The notes under the pieces were generated by a model. It had not been told where the DNA came from. It worked only from the letters and a program-made list of their open reading frames with translations, and made no database searches. The position numbers were made by a program, and so were the translations under genes. From contig CALGIJ010000018.1 in assembly GCA_937915545.1 (NCBI GenBank), positions 62,001-126,000 on the forward strand: DNA of 64,000 nucleotides, written 5' to 3'. This DNA is from an uncultured Desulfobacterales bacterium. Lineage in GTDB: Bacteria; Desulfobacterota; Desulfobulbia; Desulfobulbales; Desulfocapsaceae. Shown here piece after piece: positions 34,238-42,856 of this stretch; the first letter of the stretch is position 1, and the number at the start of each line of letters is the position of its first letter.

Positions 34238-36265
34238 ATGAAAAACCGTGCCGGGTTTGGGTTACAGCACAAAATCATCGGTCTGGTGTCCTTTCCGGTG
34301 GTCTTGCTTTCATTGGTGTTCCTGACGGTCTATATGCACAATTCGGCAGCTCTGACTGTGGCCAGAAATAAGGCTGTCACCGAGACTACCAATATAGCCC
34401 TCCAATCGACCTTAACGGCTTTACAGGCAAAAATGGAACGGCTGGCTATGACCGTTCTCAACACCAACGAACTTGCGGTATTCTTGGTGTCACCCGACTC
34501 GAAGGACAAGGAAAAGGCTGTTCTCAATGGCCTTTTCCTTTCCTTAAAGACTGAACGGGTGGCCCGCTATACCCTCTATAACGCCGAATTGCAGCCAATC
34601 CTCCAACATATCCAAGGGACTGTCCCACGCAATGGCAAGCCGTCGGGGTCGGTACAGGCAAGTTTTCAAGAAGCGGCAAAGGACTTGCTGCCGCACTTTT
34701 ATTTCCGGGGATCGGAAGGCGAACAATCATTTCCAATCGAATATTGTATCTGTCTGGCGGTGACCAATGATGAGGACCGTAATGTCGGCTATGTCGAGCT
34801 GGCCATGGATAGCGGTCATTTGGTAGAGACTTTATCATCGCTGGTTGGTGGTGTTGTGGTGCTCTATGACGACAAAAACAGATTGATTACTTCGGCGAGC
34901 GATATACAAACAGCTTCCTTGCTGCGACAGGAGCTTGCACAGCAAGGGGTGGATGAGATGCACACTTTGATCGCGTCAACATCTGAAGTTCTTGCGGTCG
35001 ATGGCGTGCCCTTGTTTGGCGCTGCCAAGGAAGCTGTGGGGCGATTGCTGGTGGTTTCGGACGCCACCGCGGCAGCCAGAGCTCGAACGCGCAGTTATTG
35101 GGTGGCAGGGGGGTCTTCTGTGTTCATCGTCCTGCTGTCGATGACCGTTGCTATCCTCCTCACCCGCCGCAGCATTGTTCGCCCTATTCATGATGTAATC
35201 GATTTTGCAAAGAATCTTGCACGGGGAGACGTTTCTGAGGGGTTGGTGACTGCTGCCAAGGGCGAAATAGGTACCATGGCCTTGGCTCTCAACACTATGA
35301 TGCACCATATCCGCCTGAGATCGGAACAGGCACGGACTATTGCCGACGGGAATCTCAAAATCGCTATAACCGTCGAGGACGACCGAGATGTGCTCGGGTT
35401 GGCCTTGCAGTCGATTGTTACCAATCTTGGTGCGATTTTGAGGGTAATTCGCGCCAATGCCGAAGCTCTCGGCGGCACTGCCCACACTATTTCAAATCTA
35501 TCAATTGGTTTGCGTCAGTCATCCTCGTCCATCGAATTGCGGGCTGGAGATCTGCAGCGCTCTTTGGCGGCAGTTTTGGCGATGATGGAACAAATCAACA
35601 ACGCAACCGAAGAGTTGAGCCTGTCAATTAAGGAGATTGCGCGAACCGGAGAACGCACCAACTCCATCACCAATGAGACGCGGGGCCACGCCGATGCCGC
35701 TTCTGTCGTTATCGACAAACTGGAAAAGGCGGTAGGGTCGATTAGGCAGGCGAATCAGAGCATTAGCGATTTCGCCGATCAGACCAATCTGCTGGCTCTC
35801 AATGCCACCATCGAAGCGGCAAGGGCGGGAGACGCCGGTAAAGGGTTTGCCGTGGTCGCCACTGAGGTCAAGGCTTTGGCCAGTCAGAGCATGCACACCG
35901 CCAAAATGGTGAGCAACGATATCGGACTCATATCGAGATTCACCGGCGATGCGGTTGAGGCCACACAGCAGATTTTTGTGGCTACCGATGCCGCTACCAC
36001 AGCCACAGCAACCATCGCCTCGGCCGTGGAGGAGCAGGCGGTCATGGCGGGGGAGATTGCCAAAAACGTCGCAGCGGTCTTTTCAAGCACATCGGGCTGC
36101 TCGCAAAGTCTCGAAGAAATTGATCAGGCAGTGGTCGGCAACAGCCAGACGGTGGAGAGTCTCGATACCTTTGCTAGACAGTTGTCGACAATTGCTGACC
36201 ACTTGCAAGAGACTATCAAGCGCTTTGCCCTGCACAAAGCAGGTGGAACGGCTGTTGGAGCGTAG
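34238..36265 (+). CDS. Methyl-accepting chemotaxis protein
   Basis: A 675-residue transmembrane chemoreceptor. Helix 1 is at about 12-33 (IIGLVSFPVVLLSLVFLTVY), a periplasmic sensor domain of about 250 residues follows, helix 2 is around 288-310 (YWVAGGSSVFIVLLSMTVAI), then HAMP (about 312-365) and the signalling domain. Its hairpin tip reads FADQTNLLALNATIEAARAG and GKGFAVVATEVKALA, the universal contact region for CheA and CheW. The periplasmic domain is of no type I recognise; it may bind the product of the adjacent rhodanese. No CheB/CheR or CheW gene is near. GC content is clearly lower than the surroundings, hinting at lateral transfer. Confidence 0.92.
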   Translation: MKNRAGFGLQHKIIGLVSFPVVLLSLVFLTVYMHNSAALTVARNKAVTETTNIALQSTLTALQAKMERLAMTVLNTNELAVFLVSPDSKDKEKAVLNGLFLSLKTERVARYTLYNAELQPILQHIQGTVPRNGKPSGSVQASFQEAAKDLLPHFYFRGSEGEQSFPIEYCICLAVTNDEDRNVGYVELAMDSGHLVETLSSLVGGVVVLYDDKNRLITSASDIQTASLLRQELAQQGVDEMHTLIASTSEVLAVDGVPLFGAAKEAVGRLLVVSDATAAARARTRSYWVAGGSSVFIVLLSMTVAILLTRRSIVRPIHDVIDFAKNLARGDVSEGLVTAAKGEIGTMALALNTMMHHIRLRSEQARTIADGNLKIAITVEDDRDVLGLALQSIVTNLGAILRVIRANAEALGGTAHTISNLSIGLRQSSSSIELRAGDLQRSLAAVLAMMEQINNATEELSLSIKEIARTGERTNSITNETRGHADAASVVIDKLEKAVGSIRQANQSISDFADQTNLLALNATIEAARAGDAGKGFAVVATEVKALASQSMHTAKMVSNDIGLISRFTGDAVEATQQIFVATDAATTATATIASAVEEQAVMAGEIAKNVAAVFSSTSGCSQSLEEIDQAVVGNSQTVESLDTFARQLSTIADHLQETIKRFALHKAGGTAVGA

Positions 36266-36285
36266 CTCTTCCCTTAAGCAAGCCT

Positions 36286-36567
36286 TTATTGCGGCAGGCG
36301 ATAATCCCTGCCGGCAAACTGGATGTCTTTTGCAGTGGGTGACATCGGCGCCACCGCATGGACGCCGCCGCAGGAGGGGCAACTGCCGAGATAGGTGCGC
36401 AGCAGGAATGGCTGGCCGCAGCCCTGGCACTGGGTGGTGAGCGGCCCTTGCAGAATCTCCTGATCGCGAATGGCGCCGTCGTGCGCCTGATAGACGAACT
36501 CCACCAGATCGCGGCCCTTGGAGAAGGGGCCGGCGCCACTGCCGCATCCGCATCCACACTGAGACAT
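36286..36567 (-). CDS. Small cysteine-rich zinc-ribbon protein
   Basis: A 93-residue soluble protein. It opens MSQCGCGCGSGAGPF, and then shows a zinc ribbon of two knuckles, QCQGCGQPF and GSCPSCGGVHA, in its middle (about residues 46-72). The Cys/Gly start could bind another metal. The family is not one I recognise by name; such ribbon proteins act as small regulators or metal chaperones. GGAGG sits ahead of ATG 36567. It is convergent with the chemoreceptor and divergent from the acetyl-CoA synthetase gene. Confidence 0.6.
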   Translation of the reverse strand: MSQCGCGCGSGAGPFSKGRDLVEFVYQAHDGAIRDQEILQGPLTTQCQGCGQPFLLRTYLGSCPSCGGVHAVAPMSPTAKDIQFAGRDYRLPQ

Positions 36568-36663
36568 GGTGACCTCCATAAGATTTTTTGTTAACATTGG
36601 CGCGCTGTTCAGTTATGGCGCGCACTGTGTCCCCGGTTATACCCGGAAGAGGCGGTTGCAGCT

Positions 36664-36677
36664 TTGATCAAGGTCAA
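36664..36677 (+). promoter_or_regulatory. FNR/CRP-like half-conserved box upstream of the acetyl-CoA synthetase
   Basis: TTGAT-CAAG-GTCAA differs from the FNR consensus TTGAT-N4-ATCAA at one position and lies 74 bases before the ATG at 36751. This would fit redox or anaerobic control, but a single site with one mismatch can occur by chance. Confidence 0.3.
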
Positions 36678-36750
36678 AAAACAAGAATCATTGCCAGAAA
36701 CCACCAGATCGCCACTTGCAGATGGCCTGGACCCGGGTAAGGAGAACACC

Positions 36751-38880
36751 ATGTCGGCAAGATTGATGGATTTCCGCGAGAGCGCCGCGATGCTCGGCCG
36801 CTATGGCATAGTCGCCCTGGGACGTCAGGTGCATTCCCTCGAGGAAGCGGAGGACTATGCCGCGGAATGTGGCTATCCGCTGGCGGTTAAGGCAGTGTCG
36901 CCGGCCATCGTCCATAAATCCGACGCCGGCGCGGTCTTCCTCAACATCGCCGGCAGAGAGCAGCTGCGCCGCGCCTTGCGCGCTGTGGATGCCAAGGTTG
37001 GCGGGTTTTCCCGGGAGGCCGGGGTGGGCGCTCTGCTGCAGAAGATGGCCGGCAAGGGCTTCGAACTGCTCCTCGGCGCGAAACAGGACCCGGGCTTCGG
37101 GCCGGTGACCATGGTCGGCATGGGCGGCATTATGGTGGAGCTCTTCGAGGACGCCGCCATGGGCATCGGCGTGCTGAACCGTCGCGATGTCGAGAGGATG
37201 CTCACCAAGACCCGCGCCGGGCGGGTGCTGGCCGGCTTCAGGGGCCAGCGCTACGACCGCGATGCGGTCATCGACCTGGCGCTGGGCGTCTCCAGGCTGA
37301 TGGCCGAGAACAGGGAGATCCGCGAGCTCGACCTCAATCCGGTCATCGTCCATGAAAAGGGCTGTTCCATCGTCGATGCCCGGCTGATCTGCGACATCAC
37401 CGTGGCCAAGCCGGCGGGCGAGGAAATCGAGGAGTGGAGGAAGGCCAGCCTGGCGGCTATCTTCAACGCCAGGTCGGTGGCGGTGATTGGCGCCTCGCGA
37501 CCCGGCACCCAGGGCGGGGTCATTCTCAAAAACTGTATGCGCATCAAGCGCCTCTACCCGGTGCACCCCAGCCTGCCGAGCATCCATGGGCGGCGTTGCT
37601 ACCGTTCGCTGGGCGAGTTGCCGGAAGTCCCCGAAGTCGGCGTCTTCGCCGTCAATTCGGAGCGTACCGTGGCCATCTTCCGCGAGTTCTGCGAGCTCGG
37701 CGGCAAGGGGGCGATCATCTTCAGCGACGGTTTCGCCGAGATGGGCCGGGCCGACCTCGAGGAGCAGTTGATCGCCATCGGCGAACAGCATAAGGTCGCC
37801 TTTATCGGCCCCAACTGCATGGGCGTGATCAACACCTTCACCGGCCTCAATACCAACTATATTCCCGAGCAGCGCTCGGTCCCCCCGGCCAGGCCCAACC
37901 GCGTCGGGGTCATTTCGCAGAGTGGCGGCATCGGCCTCGAACTGCTCGAGATGTTCAGTGCCGACAACCAGAACCTCGGCAAGTGGGTGTCCATCGGCAA
38001 CGCTTCCAGCGTCGGCGTGCCGGAACTGCTCGCCCATATGGGTGAGGACCCGCGCATCAAGATCATCGCCATCTACCTCGAGGGGGTTGCCGACGGTCTC
38101 AAGCTGATGAAGATCGGCCGCGAGGTCGCGCGGAGGAAGCCGATCCTCATCATCAAGGGCGGCAGCGGCGGTGGCGCCGAGGCCACCCTGTCCCATACCG
38201 CTTCCCTGGCCGGCAGCCACCAGGCTTTCAAGGCCTGCTGCGAACAGGCCGGTTTCTATCTGGTCGAGGAACTCACCGAAGACCCGAAGATCATGGTCAA
38301 CGTGCTGTCCATTCTCACCAGTCAGCCGAAGACCACCGGCGATCGCGTTGCCGTGGTCAGCGTCGGTGGCGGCGCCGGCATCCTCCTCGCCGACCAGGTC
38401 ACCGAGGAGGGCATGACCCTGGCCCAGTTCGCCCCGGAAACGAGGTCGCGCCTGAAGGCCCTTATCGAAAAGACCCTCAAGCCGGAGCAGGCTCCTCTCA
38501 AGGAGACTATCCTGCGCAATGTCGGCAACAACCCCATCGACCTCTTCGGCAACTGCGATGACGACCGGCTGCTGGAGTCGTTGCGCATCATCGACCAGGA
38601 CCCCAACACCGACGTGATCGTCGCCGCCATTTACCTGCAGGTGCCGCTGCTCTCCGAGTATCTCCCCGAGCGCCTGGTGGAACTGAAGGAAGAGCTCAGC
38701 AAGCCGCTGATCATCTCGCCGCGCGGCTTTTCCTCCTATGTCGGCCGCTGCCGCGCCTACATGGCGGGGAGAAAGCTGCATACCTATACCGTGCCGATGA
38801 TGAAGCCGCTGAGCATCGCCATCAGGATCTGGCAGAAGTACAACCGCTCCTTTCTCGAGGAGGGCAGGGGAGGCCGCTAG
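36751..38880 (+). CDS. Acetate-CoA ligase (ADP-forming), fused ATP-grasp and CoA-binding subunits
   Basis: A 709-residue cytoplasmic enzyme that interconverts acyl-CoA, ADP and Pi with acyl acid, CoA and ATP. Residues 1-215 hold the ATP-grasp (beta) half, seen in YPLAVKAVSPAIVHKSDAGA and LDLNPVIVHEKG. Residues 230-700 hold the alpha half: a CoA-binding Rossmann fold (SVAVIGASRPGTQGGVILKN), FIGPNCMGVIN, a ligase core with VGVISQSGGIGLELLEM, and the likely phospho-His in LSHTASLAGSHQAF. The fused beta-alpha order is known from bacterial enzymes. AAGGAGA precedes ATG 36751; the 29 residues ahead of it look non-coding. With the nearby SSS symporter and citrate synthase it suggests acetate or related acid use with ATP gain. 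Confidence 0.9.
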   Translation: MSARLMDFRESAAMLGRYGIVALGRQVHSLEEAEDYAAECGYPLAVKAVSPAIVHKSDAGAVFLNIAGREQLRRALRAVDAKVGGFSREAGVGALLQKMAGKGFELLLGAKQDPGFGPVTMVGMGGIMVELFEDAAMGIGVLNRRDVERMLTKTRAGRVLAGFRGQRYDRDAVIDLALGVSRLMAENREIRELDLNPVIVHEKGCSIVDARLICDITVAKPAGEEIEEWRKASLAAIFNARSVAVIGASRPGTQGGVILKNCMRIKRLYPVHPSLPSIHGRRCYRSLGELPEVPEVGVFAVNSERTVAIFREFCELGGKGAIIFSDGFAEMGRADLEEQLIAIGEQHKVAFIGPNCMGVINTFTGLNTNYIPEQRSVPPARPNRVGVISQSGGIGLELLEMFSADNQNLGKWVSIGNASSVGVPELLAHMGEDPRIKIIAIYLEGVADGLKLMKIGREVARRKPILIIKGGSGGGAEATLSHTASLAGSHQAFKACCEQAGFYLVEELTEDPKIMVNVLSILTSQPKTTGDRVAVVSVGGGAGILLADQVTEEGMTLAQFAPETRSRLKALIEKTLKPEQAPLKETILRNVGNNPIDLFGNCDDDRLLESLRIIDQDPNTDVIVAAIYLQVPLLSEYLPERLVELKEELSKPLIISPRGFSSYVGRCRAYMAGRKLHTYTVPMMKPLSIAIRIWQKYNRSFLEEGRGGR

Positions 38881-39756
38881 GACGGCGAGGTGCCGCAGGC
38901 GCTGGCTGTTTCCGTGGAACTGGTTCATGCCGCCTGAGGTCGTGGCGTTGAAGAACCGCCTTCATGCGGTGGTTGCTGGACCACGATGGCTGTCGATCTT
39001 GCCCTTCGAGAACCGGCTGCCATCCTTGGGGAGGTGTCCTCGCCGCCGTGGTGTTGCGGGAGAACGTTGCCGGTCGCAGGTGGCAAGTATCGGCGCGCCG
39101 GGTGCTCTGTTGTGGTTGGAGCCCGGCGATCGCAAACTTTGCACTGCGAATTCCTGTGCGGCAGGTGCTGCTTGACAAGACAGTCCAGCCGAATACAAAA
39201 AAGGTACTCCTTCGTTCGCGCAAAGCCCTGCAGAGGGATGATGGTGGACAGTTACGGCAAACCTATCCTTTTGCATACATGGAGTCGATGGCGTTTTTCT
39301 GCCTCGCTGCCGACCTCCGCGCAGCATATTTGGGGATAATCGCCTTTTTGATTGTGCCTTTCAGCAATTCTCCACCATGCATGTGTTCATTGCAGCAGAC
39401 ATCCCGCCTTTTTGCGTTGATTGGCAAGGGCCGTCAAGCGATGCTGTTCTCTCCTGATCCTCTCCGAATACCACACTGTCCTGCTCGCTCTCGCCATGGA
39501 TAAGTGATGCTTTTGTCGGGAAAACTCCGTAAAAACACATTGAAGTCAAACCTATGGGAGGCGTCGGGCGACAGTTTTGTCTTTGGCTGCCCTTTGCCCT
39601 CTGATGCTGTAGCCCCTGTTTTGTGCGCAGTCCTCTTGCCTTGCCCGATGCTGCAGGGACAGGGAAGGAAAGCCTCAAATCCACATGAGAAAAATTCTTG
39701 ATATGTCACTGAGTGGGAATAAGTCATTCCTTGCGTTTTTTTGCAAAAAAAAGGCT
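38881..39756. other. Long intergenic region, no gene recognised
   Basis: Nearly 900 bases with fluctuating GC and no convincing coding frame on either strand. A second TTGACA occurs at 39172-39177 with TACAAA 16 bases on (39194-39199), a possible promoter facing right, but nothing clearly coding starts after it. The lower GC of its right half (39200-39756) may mark the decayed remains of something older. Confidence 0.4.
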
Positions 39757-39785
39757 TTGACAAGCTTGCATGTGTCGGGTAATGA
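39757..39785 (+). promoter_or_regulatory. Probable sigma-70 promoter of the symporter operon
   Basis: Perfect -35 TTGACA (39757-39762), 17-base spacer, and TAATGA(T) as -10 (39780-39786), 138 bases before the small-subunit gene. The -10 is a weak match (3 of 6), but the position directly before the TetR-type palindrome makes this the likely start region. Confidence 0.45.
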
Positions 39786-39793
39786 TCGTTAAT

Positions 39794-39811
39794 TGACCGA
39801 GCGCTCGTTCA
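39794..39811 (+). promoter_or_regulatory. TetR-type palindromic operator at the symporter promoter
   Basis: TGACCGAGCGCTCGTTCA is an 18-bp palindrome with only one mismatched pair and a perfect CGAGCGCTCG centre, the style of operators bound by TetR-family repressors. It lies at about +3 to +20 of the predicted transcript, so binding would block RNA polymerase. No tetR-like gene is in the window. Confidence 0.5.
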
Positions 39812-39923
39812 TATTTCGTTTCAGTTACAGGCAGCACCTCTTTTCCCGATCCGGTATGACCATGGACAGAGGGCGAAGGGCGACGTTTTCCCACTCATCT
39901 TTGACCAGGAGGACCAGACCCCG

Positions 39924-40214
39924 ATGAAAGAACAACTGTACAGGAAGGAAATATGGATAACGATTGTTTTCAGTGTGTTGCTTATGCTGACCGGCCATTG
40001 CGCGACGCTCTTCGTGGCGTTCCCCTTCCTTAAGGGAGGGACGATGTGGGGCTTTCCTGTGGAGTACATCGTCCCGATTCTCATGGGTTGGTTCGGCATG
40101 ATGGTGGTGTGCATCGCCATGGCGCTGGTCTGCAACAAGTTCGATGACGATATGGAGGAGTTTGCCAAGAGCCAGGGCCAGACGGTCATGTCCGACAAGA
40201 CGGGAGGAAAGTGA
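39924..40214 (+). CDS. Small membrane subunit of a sodium/solute symporter
   Basis: A 96-residue membrane protein with two helices (about 9-32, IWITIVFSVLLMLTGHCATL, and 47-69, IVPILMGWFGMMVVCIAMAL). A charged end DDDMEEFAKS follows. Its place directly upstream of an SSS permease (one base apart) and its two-helix build match the small partner subunits of bacterial solute:sodium symporters of the DUF4212/DUF485 kind; the sequence itself is not close enough for me to name the family. AGGAGG lies 12 bases before the ATG. Confidence 0.65.
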   Translation: MKEQLYRKEIWITIVFSVLLMLTGHCATLFVAFPFLKGGTMWGFPVEYIVPILMGWFGMMVVCIAMALVCNKFDDDMEEFAKSQGQTVMSDKTGGK

Positions 40215-40215
40215 T

Positions 40216-41853
40216 ATGAGCAACGAATTCGCCATCGATAACGTCTGGATCGGCATCATTGTCGTCGCCATTCTTTTCGCCATCTGCTACTTCATCGGCT
40301 GGTGGGCCAGCAAAATGACCACCAGCGAGGAAGACTTCTATGCCGCCGGCTTCAAGATCGGTCCGGTAACCAACGGCCTCTCCATGGCCGCAACCTGGGC
40401 GAGCCTTGCCACTTTCCTCGGCGTTATCGCCCTGATTTCCAAGTTGCAGGTGCCGTTCGTCTACCTGTGGATCCAGTGGGCGATCTCCATCCCTCTGCTC
40501 ACCCTGCTCTACGGCACCAGCCTGCGCCGCATGAAGGCCTTCACTCCGGCGACCTTCATCAAGGCCCGCTATGGCAAGGGCGCCACCATCACCATCGTGC
40601 TGTGGATGATCCTCATCATGATCATGTACGCACTCGGGCAGATGATCGGCCTCGGTCAGGCCTTCGAGATGCTCTTCGGCATTCCCTATAATGTCGCCCT
40701 GATCGTCTCCGGTATCGCCACCGTCGGTTTCATCACCATGGGCGGGATGTACGGTGCCTCCTACAACGCCGCCTTCCAGATGATCATCATGACCGTGGCG
40801 ATGATCGTCCCTATGGGCGCGATCATGAAGGCCATGGGCTCCTCCGGATGGTGGTTCCCGCCGCTCGCCTATGGCGACATGGTGCCGGCGATGCTCAAAG
40901 TGCTGCCCACCTTCTTCGACATGAAGTATGACGTGCGCTGGTACTTCGCCCTCATTCCCGCCTTTACTCTGGGACCGGTGGCCCTGCCCCATCTCGCCAT
41001 GAGGGTCTTCACCTCCTCGAGCGTCAAGAACGCCCGCTGGGCGGTGGTATGGTTCGTCCTCTTCCTCGGCCTGCTCTTCGCCGGAACCTATACCAGCGGC
41101 TTCGCCGGCAACTATTTCGTCGCCACCACCGGCAAGACCATCGCCAAGGCCGACCAGACTCTGCTCATCCTCAACGTCTTCTACAACCCCATGTGGGTCG
41201 CCGCCTTCGTCATGGGTGGCGCGCTCGCTGCCGGCCTGTCCACCGTCGGTGGCAACCTCATGGCCATCTCCGGCCTGGTCGGAAACGACCTGCTCGGTAT
41301 CCTCGCCCCGAAAATGGAAGCCAAGTCGCGTATTCGTTGGGGCTTCGTCGCCCTCGGCATGGGCGGCGTCATCGCCGTACTGCTTGCCTTCAAACCGCCG
41401 AAGTTTCTCGTCACCAGTATTCTCTGGGCATTCGGCCTGCTGGCTTCTACTGCCACCCCGGGCATTCTCCTCGGCGTGTGGTGGAAAGAGGCCAACAAAC
41501 TGGCGCTGATCGTCTCCGCCAATATCTGCGGCCTGATCTTTATCATCATCTCGCCCCACGTCTTCCCGAGCATCGTCATCGGCAAGGGTGCCACCGCCGC
41601 TCTGGGTATGTCCGGTGGTCTGGTGACCGTGCCCCTGTCTTTCGCCCTGTTCATTTTCCTGTCGCTGATCTTCAACCGCATGCCGGCATTGTCCGCCTGG
41701 GCGCCGAGCCTCGCCGACAAGCAGGTCATCGATCGTATCCACGGTTGGGGTGACTATGACGAAAACCGCTATAACGGCAAGGTGTGGCCGGTTGTCCTGG
41801 CCCTCGTCTGCCTGCTCATCTCCTTCTGGGGTCTGCAACCCTGGAAATTCTGA
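40216..41853 (+). CDS. Sodium:solute symporter family (SSS) permease
   Basis: A 545-residue inner-membrane permease with 13-14 helices. GWWASKMTTSEEDFYAAGF is the family start after the first helix, SMAATWASLATFLGVIALIS is the second helix, GGMYGASYNAAFQMIIMTVA the conserved helix 5 region, and GGALAAGLSTVGGNLMAISG is the ion-binding segment with Ser/Thr residues of helix 8. It resembles ActP-type acetate/monocarboxylate carriers. A GGAGG site precedes ATG 40216, one base after the small subunit's stop. The neighbouring ADP-forming acetyl-CoA synthetase makes acetate or a related acid a plausible substrate. Confidence 0.9.
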   Translation: MSNEFAIDNVWIGIIVVAILFAICYFIGWWASKMTTSEEDFYAAGFKIGPVTNGLSMAATWASLATFLGVIALISKLQVPFVYLWIQWAISIPLLTLLYGTSLRRMKAFTPATFIKARYGKGATITIVLWMILIMIMYALGQMIGLGQAFEMLFGIPYNVALIVSGIATVGFITMGGMYGASYNAAFQMIIMTVAMIVPMGAIMKAMGSSGWWFPPLAYGDMVPAMLKVLPTFFDMKYDVRWYFALIPAFTLGPVALPHLAMRVFTSSSVKNARWAVVWFVLFLGLLFAGTYTSGFAGNYFVATTGKTIAKADQTLLILNVFYNPMWVAAFVMGGALAAGLSTVGGNLMAISGLVGNDLLGILAPKMEAKSRIRWGFVALGMGGVIAVLLAFKPPKFLVTSILWAFGLLASTATPGILLGVWWKEANKLALIVSANICGLIFIIISPHVFPSIVIGKGATAALGMSGGLVTVPLSFALFIFLSLIFNRMPALSAWAPSLADKQVIDRIHGWGDYDENRYNGKVWPVVLALVCLLISFWGLQPWKF

Positions 41854-41878
41854 TCGGAGTTGATCCTCGAACACTGGC

Positions 41879-41911
41879 GAAGGGGGACGGCTGTGCGCCG
41901 GCCCCCTTCGT
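41879..41911 (+). terminator. Hairpin after the symporter
   Basis: CGAAGGGGG (41879-41887) and CCCCCTTCG (41903-41911) form a perfect 9-bp stem with a second inner stem CGGC/GCCG, 26 bases after the symporter stop. No strong T run follows, so it may be a terminator aided by Rho or a stabilising hairpin between this gene and the next. Confidence 0.4.
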
Positions 41912-41962
41912 CGTCTTCCGCCAATCCTTCGCGGCCCCCTGCGGCCTGGTGCTTTCCAGCCA

Positions 41963-42526
41963 ATGAGCTATTTCCACCATATGCTGCGTATTCTCAGCTT
42001 CGACGAGGCGGTGTACCGCGAGGTCATCAGCCACGACAAACGCTCCCTGTTCTATACCCTGGTCAATGTCGCCTTCTTCGGGATCTTCTATGGTCTCTCG
42101 GCTCTCTATTTCACCAGGTTCCTCACTGATTCCTCGGGCAGCCCCGTCGTCGTCCCCGCCGCCATGCGTTTCACCCTGCTGCTCATGGGCATGTCCATCG
42201 CCTTCCTCATCCACGGTGGCATGGCGCTCTTTTCCTGGGGGTTTTGTCGCGGTTTCGGCGGTTCGACGCTCTTCCTCCCCATCTACCTGGCTCTGGGCAT
42301 GGCCTGGATAGCCTTCTGGCCTCTGGCGCCGTTCCTTGCCGCCCTGCAGGTCAAGCAGACCGGCAATGTCTTTCTGCCGACGCTTGCTGCCGCAGCGGCC
42401 TTTGCCCTGGCGGTGGTCTTCCGCGCCCTCAAGTCGGCTTCTGGGCTGTCGACCCTGCGCATGCTGCTCACCCTGGTGGTGATCATCGTCTATATCTGCT
42501 GTTTCCTGTATCTCTGGGTGGGCTAA
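41963..42526 (+). CDS. Yip1-like five-helix membrane protein
   Basis: A 187-residue membrane protein with an amphipathic start (MLRILSFDEAVYREVISHDK) followed by five hydrophobic helices (first FYTLVNVAFFGIFYGLSALYF, then FTLLLMGMSIAFLIHGGMAL). The arrangement recalls bacterial Yip1-domain proteins, whose function is not known. It is 109 bases behind the symporter with a hairpin between them, so co-transcription is possible but not certain. No ribosome-binding site is strong. Confidence 0.5.
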   Translation: MSYFHHMLRILSFDEAVYREVISHDKRSLFYTLVNVAFFGIFYGLSALYFTRFLTDSSGSPVVVPAAMRFTLLLMGMSIAFLIHGGMALFSWGFCRGFGGSTLFLPIYLALGMAWIAFWPLAPFLAALQVKQTGNVFLPTLAAAAAFALAVVFRALKSASGLSTLRMLLTLVVIIVYICCFLYLWVG

Positions 42527-42856
42527 CCAACCGGGGAGGCGCATGCCTTGACTTGAGGGGCTTGGCTGTCTGGCATTCTGGCTGGAGGCCAGGCCTCGCG
42601 GCGAGGCCTGGAACAGAGCAGTGCAAATTCCCTGTCCCTTGTTTTTTCACCTTTTCTGCGCCTCCACCTGGGGTCACGGGCGGGTGGATGCGGAAGCCAT
42701 TTCCCCGTCGCATGGCGTGGTGGTGGCGTGATTCATCCTTTTGGCTGGCCGATGACGCCGTTGATGGTCAATGCAGACCTCGCGCAACAGCCGGTAGAGC
42801 GCTGGTGCAATGTCAGCCGACATGGCGTTGGTTTGCGGGTGGCGGCCGATCAGCCT
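42527..42856. other. Convergent intergenic region with a perfect palindrome
   Basis: 330 bases between the Yip1-like gene and the end of thiQ. CCAGGCCTCGC (42589-42599) and GCGAGGCCTGG (42601-42611) form a perfect 11-bp palindrome with one central base, long enough to be a bidirectional Rho-independent-like stop even without a T tract. No gene-like frame was found. Confidence 0.45.

Noticed and set aside
36688..38928. Very long open frame antisense to the acetyl-CoA synthetase gene
   Set aside because: It is a shadow produced by the high third-position GC of the true gene; its composition is low-complexity, and the sense strand has complete ligase motifs.
40186..41874. Long frame antisense to the SSS symporter rich in Asp, Glu, Gly and His
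   Set aside because: Mirror image of membrane-helix codons; no ribosome-binding site and no known domain.
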